The notes below the pieces were generated by a model. The model had not been told where the DNA came from, made no database searches, and saw nothing but the letters and a program-made list of their open reading frames with translations. Shown here one piece after another: positions 36,728 through 44,280 of a DNA stretch of 64,000 nt. The position numbers and the translations under genes are program-made. This DNA is from Comamonas serinivorans (GTDB lineage Bacteria > Pseudomonadota > Gammaproteobacteria > Burkholderiales > Burkholderiaceae_C). The DNA lies in contig NZ_CP021455.1 of the NCBI RefSeq assembly GCF_002158865.1, positions 3,038,001 to 3,102,000 of the forward strand, read 5' to 3'. Within the stretch, counting starts at the first letter, position 1. Every line of letters begins with the position of its first letter.

Positions 36728-37001
36728 GGAAGGCTTTCAGAGGAAGAAAACGTGACTGGCCAGCGCGCCACGGCCCTGGCCAAACCGGCGATTTTACGGC
36801 CGCCGCCCAGGCGGTCGCGGCGCCCGTCACGGACTGCCATCGCCGGCCCGTCGTCGGCGCAGCGCGGCACCCAGATCACGGGCTGAAAAAATATTCTTTC
36901 GCACGGTGCATCCAAACGAGGCCCTGGCGGGTAGTAGCGGTAGCAGCATAGAAGTGTCTGCTGCTCCAGCCTCTTCCACCAATCCATTTGGAGAAATCGA
37001 C

Positions 37002-37574
37002 ATGCAGACCCCTCGTTCCGTATCCCGCCCTGCCGCCGTGACCGCCGCTGTCGCAGCAGCCACCTTGCTCACCGCCTGTGGCTCGATGCACCAGCCGGCC
37101 AGCACGTATTCACAGACGTCGCTCCCCGCCGCCATCCAGGTTCCGGCCGGCAACAAGGTTGCGTGGGAAACCGTGGGGCGTGGTGACATCACCTACGAGT
37201 GCCGCGAGAAAGCCAACGCGCCTGGTCAGTCGGAATGGACCTTTGTTGGCCCCGAGGCAGTGTTGACGAACCGCGCGGGCAAGCAAGTCGGCCGGTACTA
37301 CGGCCCTCCAGCGACCTGGGAAGCCAACGACGGCTCCAAGCTCACCGCCACTCAGGTGGCCGTGGCACCGTCTGGTGCAGGCCACCTGCCTTACCAGCTG
37401 GTGAAGGCCAATCCGGCCATGGGCAGCGGCGCGCTGGAAGGCGTGAGCTACATCCAGCGCGTTGCACTTCAAGGCGGTGTGGCGCCGGCGGACAAGCCCT
37501 GCACCGCCGCCACCAAAGGCCAGAAAACGGTGGTCAAGTACCAAGCCGACTACATCTTCTGGAAGCCCATCTGA
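37002..37574 (+). CDS. DUF3455 lipoprotein
   Basis: A protein of 190 residues from ATG 37002 (GGAGA ribosome site). The signal peptide ends in a lipobox (LLTACGS), so it is probably a lipoprotein. The mature domain matches DUF3455: PAAIQVPAGNKVAWETVGRG, ITYECREKANAPGQSEWTFVGPEAVLTNRAGKQVGRYYGPPATWE and KYQADYIFWKP. The family has no known function. It is 60 bp upstream of an ECF sigma/anti-sigma pair, and I infer that this envelope protein is controlled by, or senses signals for, that system. Confidence 0.85.
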   Translation: MQTPRSVSRPAAVTAAVAAATLLTACGSMHQPASTYSQTSLPAAIQVPAGNKVAWETVGRGDITYECREKANAPGQSEWTFVGPEAVLTNRAGKQVGRYYGPPATWEANDGSKLTATQVAVAPSGAGHLPYQLVKANPAMGSGALEGVSYIQRVALQGGVAPADKPCTAATKGQKTVVKYQADYIFWKPI

Positions 37575-37634
37575 GGTCGAAGCGCCCCAGATACACTGGG
37601 CAACGGACTTCGCGAAACTCCTCCAACTCATTAC

Positions 37635-38213
37635 GTGCCGCCCGCAGCCACACACACCGACGAAGCGTTCGACCATGACGCGGCCTTGCACGCATGTGCA
37701 CGCGGCGACCGCAACGCGCTGCGGCGCATTTATGAGGTGGAGGCGCGCTTTCTCCTCGGCGTGGCGCTGCGCATTGTCCGCGACCGTGCCGCGGCAGAAG
37801 ACGTGCTTCACGATGCGTTCATCTCCATTTGGAGCCGATCGCCCAGCTTCGACGGCCGTCGTGGAAGTGGGCGGGGGTGGATCTACAGCGTTGTGCGGTA
37901 TGCCGCACTCAATCGAGTGCGAGATGGCGCGCACGAGGTCGTGCAGGATGAATCTGTCCGTGAAGCCCACGATGCACAGGCCGCACTGGTCGCCTGGAAC
38001 GAACGTGGCAGCGAATGGGAACGGCAAGCAACCCTGGGTCGCCTGGGACACTGTCTGGAGCAGTTGGACCCTGAGCGCCGCACCTGCTTGCTGCATGCCT
38101 ACCTGGATGGCTGCAGCCACAGCGAGATTGCAACCCGGGTGCAGGCACCACTGGGAACGGTCAAGGCCTGGATTCAACGCGGACTGCGCGCCCTGAGGGA
38201 GTGCATGCAATGA
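37635..38213 (+). CDS. ECF-type RNA polymerase sigma factor
   Basis: A protein of 192 residues with a GTG start at 37635. Sigma region 2 is DALRRIYEVEARFLLGVALR-like (NALRRIYEVEARFLLGVALR) through AAEDVLHDAFISIWSRSPSF and GRGWIYSVVRYAALNRVR. Region 4 is LEQLDPERRTCLLHAYLDGC, HSEIATRVQAPLGTVKAWIQRGLRALRECM. It ends in an ATGA overlap with the anti-sigma gene. The pairing with an RskA-domain partner resembles SigK-type systems. Confidence 0.93.
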   Translation: MPPAATHTDEAFDHDAALHACARGDRNALRRIYEVEARFLLGVALRIVRDRAAAEDVLHDAFISIWSRSPSFDGRRGSGRGWIYSVVRYAALNRVRDGAHEVVQDESVREAHDAQAALVAWNERGSEWERQATLGRLGHCLEQLDPERRTCLLHAYLDGCSHSEIATRVQAPLGTVKAWIQRGLRALRECMQ

Positions 38214-38950
38214 GCGGCGACACGGATACCCCTTGGCCTATCGATGAGGGTCCCGAGAACGACCTGCAGGTGCAGGCCGGCGAGTACGTGTTGGGCACCC
38301 TCAGTGCGGTTCAGCGCCGCGCCGTCGAATCACGCCTTCCTTATGAACCTGAATTGCATGCCGCCGTGCAAGCGTGGGAGCAACGACTCCTGCCACTGAC
38401 GCGCCTGGTTCCACCCCTTGAACCCTCCACAACGCTGTGGAGCCGCATCTCAAGCAGCATCCCTCCTGCTCGGTCAGAACCGCTCGCGCATCGCAGGGCA
38501 TGGTGGCACTGGGACAGCCTCGCTCTCTGGCGCACGTTGGCTGCGGGCAGCTTCACCGCTGCCGCTTTGCTCGCAGCGGTGTTGCTGGTGCGAGAGGCAT
38601 CTCCGCCTGCAGCTCCGCGTTACTTCGTCGTGCTGACAGCGCCGCAGAATCAGGCACCCGGCTGGGTGGTTCAAGCCCAAGCCGAAGGCCGTCTGCGCCT
38701 TGTGCCGCTGGGCAAAGGCGTGATCCCAGCAGAGAACTCCCTCCAGTTCTGGACCAAAGCAGACGGCTGGAGTGCCCCTGTGTCACTGGGGCTGGTCAAG
38801 CCGGGCGAGGCCATCGAGGTCCCTGTAGACCGGCTTCCTCCGTTGCAACCCAACCAGTTGTTTGAGCTCACCCTGGAGCCCAAGGGGGGCTCGCCGATCG
38901 GACGTCCCACAGGGCCTATCCAGTTCATCGGCCGAGCCGTACAAATCTAG
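38210..38950 (+). CDS. Anti-sigma factor, RskA-like
   Basis: A protein of 246 residues starting at the ATG overlapping the sigma stop. The N-terminal cytoplasmic part (QAGEYVLGTLSAVQRRAVES, LHAAVQAWEQRLLPL) is the typical sigma-binding segment. One transmembrane helix follows (TLAAGSFTAAALLAAVLLV, about residues 108-127). The periplasmic RskA domain contains YFVVLTAPQNQAPGWVVQ and KADGWSAPVSLGLVKPGEAIEV. It holds the sigma factor inactive at the membrane. The released signal is unknown. Confidence 0.9.
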   Translation: MSGDTDTPWPIDEGPENDLQVQAGEYVLGTLSAVQRRAVESRLPYEPELHAAVQAWEQRLLPLTRLVPPLEPSTTLWSRISSSIPPARSEPLAHRRAWWHWDSLALWRTLAAGSFTAAALLAAVLLVREASPPAAPRYFVVLTAPQNQAPGWVVQAQAEGRLRLVPLGKGVIPAENSLQFWTKADGWSAPVSLGLVKPGEAIEVPVDRLPPLQPNQLFELTLEPKGGSPIGRPTGPIQFIGRAVQI

Positions 38951-38999
38951 GCCCACACCGCCAAGATGCTCGGCGCCATGGCGACGCAAGGCGCGCCCT

Positions 39000-39539
39000 T
39001 CAGGCGAACAGCGGCGCGTTGCCGCCTTCCAGGTCCAGCAGCACCCGCTTGATGGGCAGCCCGCCCCCGAAGCCGATCAGGCTGCCGTTGGCGCCGATCA
39101 CGCGGTGGCACGGCACCACGATGGGGATGGGGTTGCGGCCATTGGCGGCGCCCACGGCGCGCACGGCCTTGGGGTTGTCCAGCCGATCGGCCAGGTCGCC
39201 ATAGCTGCAGGTCTGCCCATACGGGATCGCGCACAGCGCCTGCCACACCTTCAGCTGGAAGGGCGTGCCGCTGGGTGTGAGCGGCAGCTCGAACGCGCGC
39301 AGGCGCCCCTCGAAGTAGGCCGCGAGCTGCGCCTGCGTGGCATCCAGCACGGGGTGGCGCGCATCACCCACGGCGTGCCAGGCAGGCCCGCGCGCCACGG
39401 GATGGCGGTTGACCTCGAACTCGATCGCCCACAGGCCGGCGTCGCTGGCCGCCAGCATGAGCGTGCCCACCGGGCTGGCGATGTGGCGGTAGGCGATGGC
39501 GCCGGGCGGCGTCGTCACGGGCGTGAAGGCAAGGGTCAT
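39000..39539 (-). CDS. ogt: Methylated-DNA--protein-cysteine S-methyltransferase
   Basis: Repairs O6-alkylguanine by transferring the alkyl group to its own Cys. It has 179 residues from ATG 39539; a GTG at 39566 is an alternative start. The active site is IPIVVPCHRVIGANGSLIGFGGG, with the acceptor Cys in PCHRV and the preceding Asn hinge in ANGRNP. The DNA-binding helix is YGDLADRLDNPKAVRAVGAA. No AdaA-type regulatory domain is present. Alone on its strand. The Ogt/Ada-C distinction is by domain content only. Confidence 0.92.
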   Translation of the reverse strand: MTLAFTPVTTPPGAIAYRHIASPVGTLMLAASDAGLWAIEFEVNRHPVARGPAWHAVGDARHPVLDATQAQLAAYFEGRLRAFELPLTPSGTPFQLKVWQALCAIPYGQTCSYGDLADRLDNPKAVRAVGAANGRNPIPIVVPCHRVIGANGSLIGFGGGLPIKRVLLDLEGGNAPLFA

Positions 39540-39746
39540 GGCGGTGGGCAGTGGCACGGTGAGCACCGGCCATTCTGGCGCATTCGCGGGCGGCTGACGG
39601 GCTGCGCCACGCGCGCCGCTGGCCCGATTCGGACTCGCGAAACCGCCCCCCCGCAGAAAAAGGCCCGCGACACATGCCCGCCATGTGAACCCGATGCGCC
39701 CACTGCGCGAGGCGCCACTGGTGTGTGGATCGTGGGATGCATCGTG

Positions 39747-39775
39747 AAACCCGCCCAGTCGACATGGGCGGGTTT
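39747..39775 (-). terminator. Hairpin downstream of the thrB-BPSS1780 unit
   Basis: Stem AAACCCGCCCA (39747-39757) with its complement (39765-39775) and a 7-nt loop; short A/T runs end both arms. It could end transcription of the minus-strand thrB unit, about 170 bp past the last stop. Confidence 0.6.
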
Positions 39776-39891
39776 GACCAGCTTCACCGCCCTGCGGGCC
39801 GCAGTGCCCGTGTACCCCATGGCGCGACAGACGCCCACACGAGGCTGCCGCCAGCGCATTGCACGCGCTGACGTCAGCCCATCATGACACC

Positions 39892-39939
39892 AGCATCAAC
39901 CCTTTGCCGTTTGCATGACATCGGCAACAGGCTCATACC
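39892..39939. repeat. 48-bp palindromic element, copy Q
   Basis: AGCAT 39892-39896, CCGTT 39907-39911, ATCGG 39920-39924, ATACC 39935-39939. Outer arms each have one change and the right inner arm one; spacing is exact. Its right end is 4 bp from the stop codon of the BPSS1780 gene. Confidence 0.75.
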
Positions 39940-39943
39940 CCCA

Positions 39944-40726
39944 TCAACCGGGCCGTGGTGTGCTGGGCGGATGGCAATCGAGGAAGGCCTGGAACATGCC
40001 GCCCAGGCCGACGCAGCTGACCGCGGCCCAGATGGCAAAGGTCACGGGCACCACCAGGCCCGCGCCGCCCACCATCACCAGGATGAACTGCAGCAGGCTG
40101 CCCAGCGCCGAAAACGCCATGAACAGGCACAGCAGCCACAGCAGGTAGGCCGGCAGGCTGCGCACCATGGCCATGGCGCTGGTGCCCAGGGCCTGCAAGG
40201 TGGGGCTCTGGTTCCAGTACACCAGCGCGGCCGCGTGCATGAAGACCATGAGCAAGGGCACGTTGCCCACACCGACCATGAGCACCGCCGTCAACAGCTG
40301 CGAGTTGCCGCGGATGGCCTCGACGTTGGGCGTGCCGTCGGCGCTCATCAGCGCGTTCCAGTCCAGGCCCGAGAGCCACAGCACCGTCCACGTCAGCATG
40401 ATGGCGCCATACAGCAGGCCCAGGCGCAGCATGTTGCGCCGGCGCACGGGCGCGCCGCGCAGGCCCTCGATCAGCAGCGCAGGCGATGGCGCGCGGCCGC
40501 CGCGCAGCTCGCCCACAGCGGCCAGCAGGCCAAAGCTGACGCAGGGCGTCAGCATCAGCGACAGCGGCAGGCCGACCAGCGGCAGGGCCGCCAGCAGCAT
40601 CAGGCCCATGAAGCCGAGCAGGAACAGGCTGCCCAGCGCCATCGGACGGCGGAAGAAGCCCACGGCCCCCTCGCGCAGCCAGTACAGCCCCTGGCGCACG
40701 GGCACGGTTCGGTAGGTCATGGCCAC
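39944..40726 (-). CDS. BPSS1780-family membrane protein
   Basis: A polytopic inner-membrane protein of about 260 residues (start at 40726 or two codons on, at 40720). The N-terminus MTYRTVPVRQGLYWLREGAVGFFRRP is the usual family signature, followed by about six hydrophobic helices and a basic cytoplasmic loop (IEGLRGAPVRRRNMLRLGLL). The family has no known function. It starts next to the thrB stop, so the two form a unit, an arrangement common in Burkholderiales. Confidence 0.88.
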   Translation of the reverse strand: MAMTYRTVPVRQGLYWLREGAVGFFRRPMALGSLFLLGFMGLMLLAALPLVGLPLSLMLTPCVSFGLLAAVGELRGGRAPSPALLIEGLRGAPVRRRNMLRLGLLYGAIMLTWTVLWLSGLDWNALMSADGTPNVEAIRGNSQLLTAVLMVGVGNVPLLMVFMHAAALVYWNQSPTLQALGTSAMAMVRSLPAYLLWLLCLFMAFSALGSLLQFILVMVGGAGLVVPVTFAIWAAVSCVGLGGMFQAFLDCHPPSTPRPG

Positions 40727-40727
40727 C

Positions 40728-41729
40728 TCAGCTCAGGGTGTAAGGCCGGGCGACGCGCTCGCGCAGCACCCGTTCGAAATGCGCGGGATCGTGGGCCTTG
40801 AGCATGCTGGCCTCACGCGGCAGGTGAAAGTCCCACAGCCGCGAAATCCAGAAGCGCAGCGCACCGGCGCGCAGCAGCGCCGGCAGCAGCTGGCGCTCGC
40901 CCGCCGTGAGTGGACGCACGGCCTGGTAGGCGTCCAGCATGGCCTGGGCGCGCTCGGCATCGTGGGCCCCGGTGGGCCAGTCGATGGCCCAGTCGTTCAG
41001 GCACACGGCCAGGTCGAACAGCCAGGTGTCGCAGCCGGCGAAGTAGAAATCGAAGAAGCCCCCCAGCACCGGGGTCGCGTCCTCGCCCTGACGGGCCAGG
41101 TCGAAGATGGCGTTGTCGCGGAACAGGTCGGCGTGCACCGGGCCGCGCGGCAGGCCTTCGTAGGCGGCGCTCTGCGCCACGTGGTTCTGGTAGGCCAGCT
41201 CGGACTCGATCAGGCTGCGTTGGGCGTCATCGAGGTGCGGCAGCACCACCGGCACGGTCTCGTTCCACCAGGCCAGGCCGCGCAGGTTGGGCTGCTGGCG
41301 GTCGTAATCGGCCCCGGCCAGGTGCATGTGCGCCAGCGCTTCGCCCACCACCGCGCAGTGCGCCGCGGCGGGCGCCAGCACGCTTTTGCCCGGCAGGCGG
41401 TTGACCACGGCGGCCGGCTTGCCGGCCACGGTGTGCAGCAGCTCGTCCTCGCCCTTGCCCAGGCGCACGCCGGCCAGCTTGGCCTGCGGATCGGGCACGC
41501 GCACGCCGCGCTGGGCCAGGTGCTTCATCAGGTGCAGGTAAAACGGCAGCTGCGCGTGGGTCAGCCGCTCGAACAGCGTCAGCACCCACTCGCCCTGATC
41601 GGTCGTCAGGAAGTAGTTGGTGTTCTCGATGCCTCCTTCGATGCCCTGGAGTGCCACCACCTGACCCAGGCCCAGGTTGTGGGCAAGTTTTTGAGCTTGA
41701 TCGACGGAAACTTCGGTGAAAACGGCCAT
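40728..41729 (-). CDS. thrB: Homoserine kinase (ThrB type II)
   Basis: Phosphorylates homoserine in threonine synthesis. It has 333 residues and belongs to the aminoglycoside-phosphotransferase-like fold rather than the GHMP kinase fold of E. coli ThrB. Visible: the family N-terminus MAVFTEVSVDQAQKLAHNLGLG, GIEGGIENTNYFL, the catalytic loop GPVHADLFRDNAIF (H-x-D-x4-N) and the metal-binding DF in GGFFDFYFAGCD. Confidence 0.94.
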   Translation of the reverse strand: MAVFTEVSVDQAQKLAHNLGLGQVVALQGIEGGIENTNYFLTTDQGEWVLTLFERLTHAQLPFYLHLMKHLAQRGVRVPDPQAKLAGVRLGKGEDELLHTVAGKPAAVVNRLPGKSVLAPAAAHCAVVGEALAHMHLAGADYDRQQPNLRGLAWWNETVPVVLPHLDDAQRSLIESELAYQNHVAQSAAYEGLPRGPVHADLFRDNAIFDLARQGEDATPVLGGFFDFYFAGCDTWLFDLAVCLNDWAIDWPTGAHDAERAQAMLDAYQAVRPLTAGERQLLPALLRAGALRFWISRLWDFHLPREASMLKAHDPAHFERVLRERVARPYTLS

Positions 41730-41899
41730 GGGAGCGTGGGAGGAGAGAGCCTTCAGGCGCGATGCGCGCGGGCAAAGCCGCCATTGTGCATTGCTTCATC
41801 CCGGCGCCCGTGTGACCGCCCGCCCCAGCCTGGGCGCGCCGGGTGTGTTGCGAGGTTTCACAAAGTTACACATTTCATTGTGCATCGCAGCAAAACCCC

Positions 41900-41927
41900 T
41901 TGCACCGTCACACAGTGGGCCTACAAT
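41900..41927 (+). promoter_or_regulatory. Sigma-70 promoter of the phasin gene
   Basis: TTGCAC (41900-41905), a 16-bp spacer and TACAAT (41922-41927), 69 bp before the phasin ATG. The rest of the 41730-41899 stretch holds no gene. Confidence 0.65.
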
Positions 41928-41936
41928 TCGAGTCAT

Positions 41937-41949
41937 GTTGCAGTGCAAC
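41937..41949. promoter_or_regulatory. Candidate PhaR operator downstream of the phasin promoter
   Basis: A perfect palindrome, GTTGCA-G-TGCAAC, placed at about the transcription start. PhaR repressors of phasin genes bind TGCA-containing palindromes of this type. Binding is inferred. It is well placed for repression when polyhydroxyalkanoate granules are absent. Confidence 0.6.
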
Positions 41950-41995
41950 AAAAGAGCTGTACCGACCTCCCCGCCCCCTCCTTGAAGGAATGACC

Positions 41996-42562
41996 ATGCT
42001 GACCCCCGAACAACTGCTTGCCCAACAAAAAGCCACCGTTGAAGCCCTGTTTGGTCTGACGACCAAGGCCTTCGAAGGCGTCGAGAAGCTCGTCGAGCTG
42101 AACGTGGCCGCCGCCAAGGCCGCCCTGAACGAATCGGCTTCGCACGCCCAGGCCGTGCTGAGCGTCAAGGACGCCCAGGAACTGCTGGCCCTGCAAGCCA
42201 GCGTGCTGCAGCCCCTGGCTGAGAAGACCGCCGCCTACAACCGTCACCTGTACGAAATCGCCTCGGGCGCCACAGCCGAAATCGGCAAGGCCTTCGAAGG
42301 CAAGGTCGCCGAATCGCAAGCCACCTTCGCCAACCTGGTGGACACCGCTGCCAAGAGCGCACCCGCTGGTTCGGAAACGGCTGTGGCCATGATGAAGAGC
42401 GCCGTCGCTGCCGCCAACAACGCCTACGAATCGGTGCAAAAGGCTGTGAAGCAAGCCTCCGACGTGGCCGAAGCCAACATCAACACGCTGGCCAACTCGG
42501 CGGTGAGCGCCGCCAAAACGGCCACCAGCACGGCCGACGCCGCTGTGGCCAAAAAGCGCTGA
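41996..42562 (+). CDS. Phasin family protein (PHA granule-associated)
   Basis: Coats polyhydroxyalkanoate storage granules. It has 188 residues from ATG 41996 (AAGGA at 41985-41989); an ATG at 41990 overlaps the ribosome site. The family N-terminus MLTPEQLLAQQKATVEALFGLTTKAFEGVEKLVELN is followed by all-helical amphipathic sequence rich in Ala and Lys, with few aromatics, ending in an AAKTATSTADAAVAKKR tail. Synthase and other pha genes are not nearby. Confidence 0.93.
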   Translation: MLTPEQLLAQQKATVEALFGLTTKAFEGVEKLVELNVAAAKAALNESASHAQAVLSVKDAQELLALQASVLQPLAEKTAAYNRHLYEIASGATAEIGKAFEGKVAESQATFANLVDTAAKSAPAGSETAVAMMKSAVAAANNAYESVQKAVKQASDVAEANINTLANSAVSAAKTATSTADAAVAKKR

Positions 42563-42617
42563 TGCGCGGCGGGGTGACCCGCCTGACCAGTTGCCGCTGT
42601 TCTGACCGCGGCCCCCA

Positions 42618-42644
42618 CCGAAGCCGGCCCTGTGCCGGCTTCGG
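42618..42644 (+). terminator. Hairpin after the phasin gene
   Basis: A perfect 11-bp stem CCGAAGCCGGC / GCCGGCTTCGG with a 5-nt loop, 56 bp past the stop. No strong T tract. Confidence 0.6.
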
Positions 42645-42724
42645 CGTTGGTGGGCCAAGCTGCCGGCCTGCTTGGGATCAGCCCGTGTACCCGGGGCCAC
42701 GCATGTCATTCAATGGGTGAACGC

Positions 42725-42772
42725 AGTATTCAGCCCTTGTCGTTTTCTGGTCAACGATACCAACCCTATACT
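42725..42772. repeat. 48-bp palindromic element, copy L (paired arm change)
   Basis: AGTAT 42725-42729, TCGTT 42740-42744, AACGA 42753-42757, ATACT 42768-42772. Both inner arms changed (C to T and G to A) and still pair. Convergent space between the phasin and efflux genes. Confidence 0.9.
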
Positions 42773-43188
42773 GCGCCCAATTTCTGGGCGACGTCCCTTC
42801 TCTGCCTCATGACCCCGCCATCACACGCCTGAGGCGATCCGTCCGTCGCCTCGTCTGCAACGCCCAAACGGCTGCAGGTTCCTGCAGGCTCCCCGCCCAA
42901 GGCAAGGCACGCTGCTCGCGTGCTGCGCCAGACAGTCCCGTCGGCTGCGCCCACAACAGCTGGACGCGCCGGCGTACCCCTCTGTCACGCAGCACGCGTG
43001 TTGGCACGACAGGTCTGGGCCAACGAAAGCCCGCGAAGCCGCAGAACCCACCGACAGCCGGAGCCACCGGAAGACTTCAGCGCCGCCGCGCACCGATCAG
43101 GGACGAGCTGAACAGCATTCCCTGGTTGAACGCCCCTCCAGATTGGGACCCACAGTCCGCTGTCCGCCATCCGCCCCTCCACCTCACC
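42773..43188. other. Intergenic stretch without a recognisable gene
   Basis: Downstream of the efflux operon. Only short frames without family-like sequence; no terminator hairpin of note. Confidence 0.4.
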
Positions 43189-44256
43189 TCACAACGCCGC
43201 TGCGGCATGGGCCTGGCCGGCACCGGCGGTGTCGATGCGGGGCCGCACCGACATGCCGACGCGCAGCTCGCGCAGGGCCTCCTGTCCGGGCTCCAGCGCA
43301 ATGCGCACCGGCAGGCGCTGCACGATCTTGGTGAAGTTGCCGGTGGCGTTGTGCGGCGGCACGGCCGAAAAGCTCACGCCGCTCGCCGGCCCCAGGCTGT
43401 CGACGTGGCCGCGCAGGGACGTGTCCGGCAGCGCATCGACCTCGAGCGTCACGGGCTGCCCGACGCGCACGTGCGCCAGCTGCGTCTCGCGGAAGTTGGC
43501 TTCCACGTACAGGGCATCCAGCGGCACCAGCGTCAGCAGGGGCTCGCCCACGCGGGCATAGCCGCCAACCCGGGCGCGGCGCTGGGCCACGATGCCGGCC
43601 ACCGGCGCGCGCAGCTCGGCGTACGAGAGTTGGAGTTCGGCCGCCGCCTGCTGGGCCTGTGCGGCCGACAGCGCTGCCCGCGCCTTGTCGAGGTCGGCAC
43701 GCAGGATGGCGAGCTGTTGCCGCACCGAAGCCAGGGCGGCCACGTCGCGTTCGCGCGAGGCGCGATGAATGCCCCACTGCGCCTCGGCCTGCTGCTGCGC
43801 CTGCAAGGTGCCCGAGCCGTCCCGCGCCAGGTTGGCGAAGCGCTGCCGGTCGGCGTCGGCGAGCTTGAGCTGGGCGTCGTCGGCGGCAATCGCGGCCTGG
43901 GCCTGGGCGATCAGGCTGTGCTGCCGCTCCAGTTGCCCTTGCAGGCTGTCGATGGTGGCCTGGGCACCGGCCGCCTGCGCCTGGGCGCCGTCGACGGCGA
44001 TGCGCAGATCGCGCGCATCGATGCGCACCAGCGGGTCGCCGGCGGCCACGCGCTGGTGGTCGGCCACGGCCACCTCGGCGATCACGCCACTGACCTGCGG
44101 CACGATGGCGGTGAAATCGGCTTGCACGTAGGCGTCGTCGGTGCGCTGCTCGGTCGCGGCCGATTCCGCGCGGTTGAGCACGAGGAAGGCGCCCACGCCC
44201 ACGCAGGCGACGACGGCGCCAGCCAGGAGTCGGAAATGACGGGTGTTCAAAGTCAT
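43189..44256 (-). CDS. Efflux membrane fusion protein, EmrA/HlyD family
   Basis: The periplasmic adaptor of a tripartite exporter, 355 residues. One N-terminal transmembrane helix (FRLLAGAVVACVGVGAFLVL). Then half of the lipoyl motif (VQADFTAIVPQVSGVIAEVAVADHQRVAAGDPLVRID), a long coiled coil (about 90-210), the second lipoyl half (AELRAPVAGIVAQRRARVGGYARVGEPLLTL) and the beta-barrel (VEANFRETQLAHVRVGQPVTLEVDALPD). It is last in the operon, 24 bp after the transporter gene. Confidence 0.93.
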   Translation of the reverse strand: MTLNTRHFRLLAGAVVACVGVGAFLVLNRAESAATEQRTDDAYVQADFTAIVPQVSGVIAEVAVADHQRVAAGDPLVRIDARDLRIAVDGAQAQAAGAQATIDSLQGQLERQHSLIAQAQAAIAADDAQLKLADADRQRFANLARDGSGTLQAQQQAEAQWGIHRASRERDVAALASVRQQLAILRADLDKARAALSAAQAQQAAAELQLSYAELRAPVAGIVAQRRARVGGYARVGEPLLTLVPLDALYVEANFRETQLAHVRVGQPVTLEVDALPDTSLRGHVDSLGPASGVSFSAVPPHNATGNFTKIVQRLPVRIALEPGQEALRELRVGMSVRPRIDTAGAGQAHAAAAL

Positions 44257-44280
44257 GGAAAGTCTCGAATCGGATGAAGG

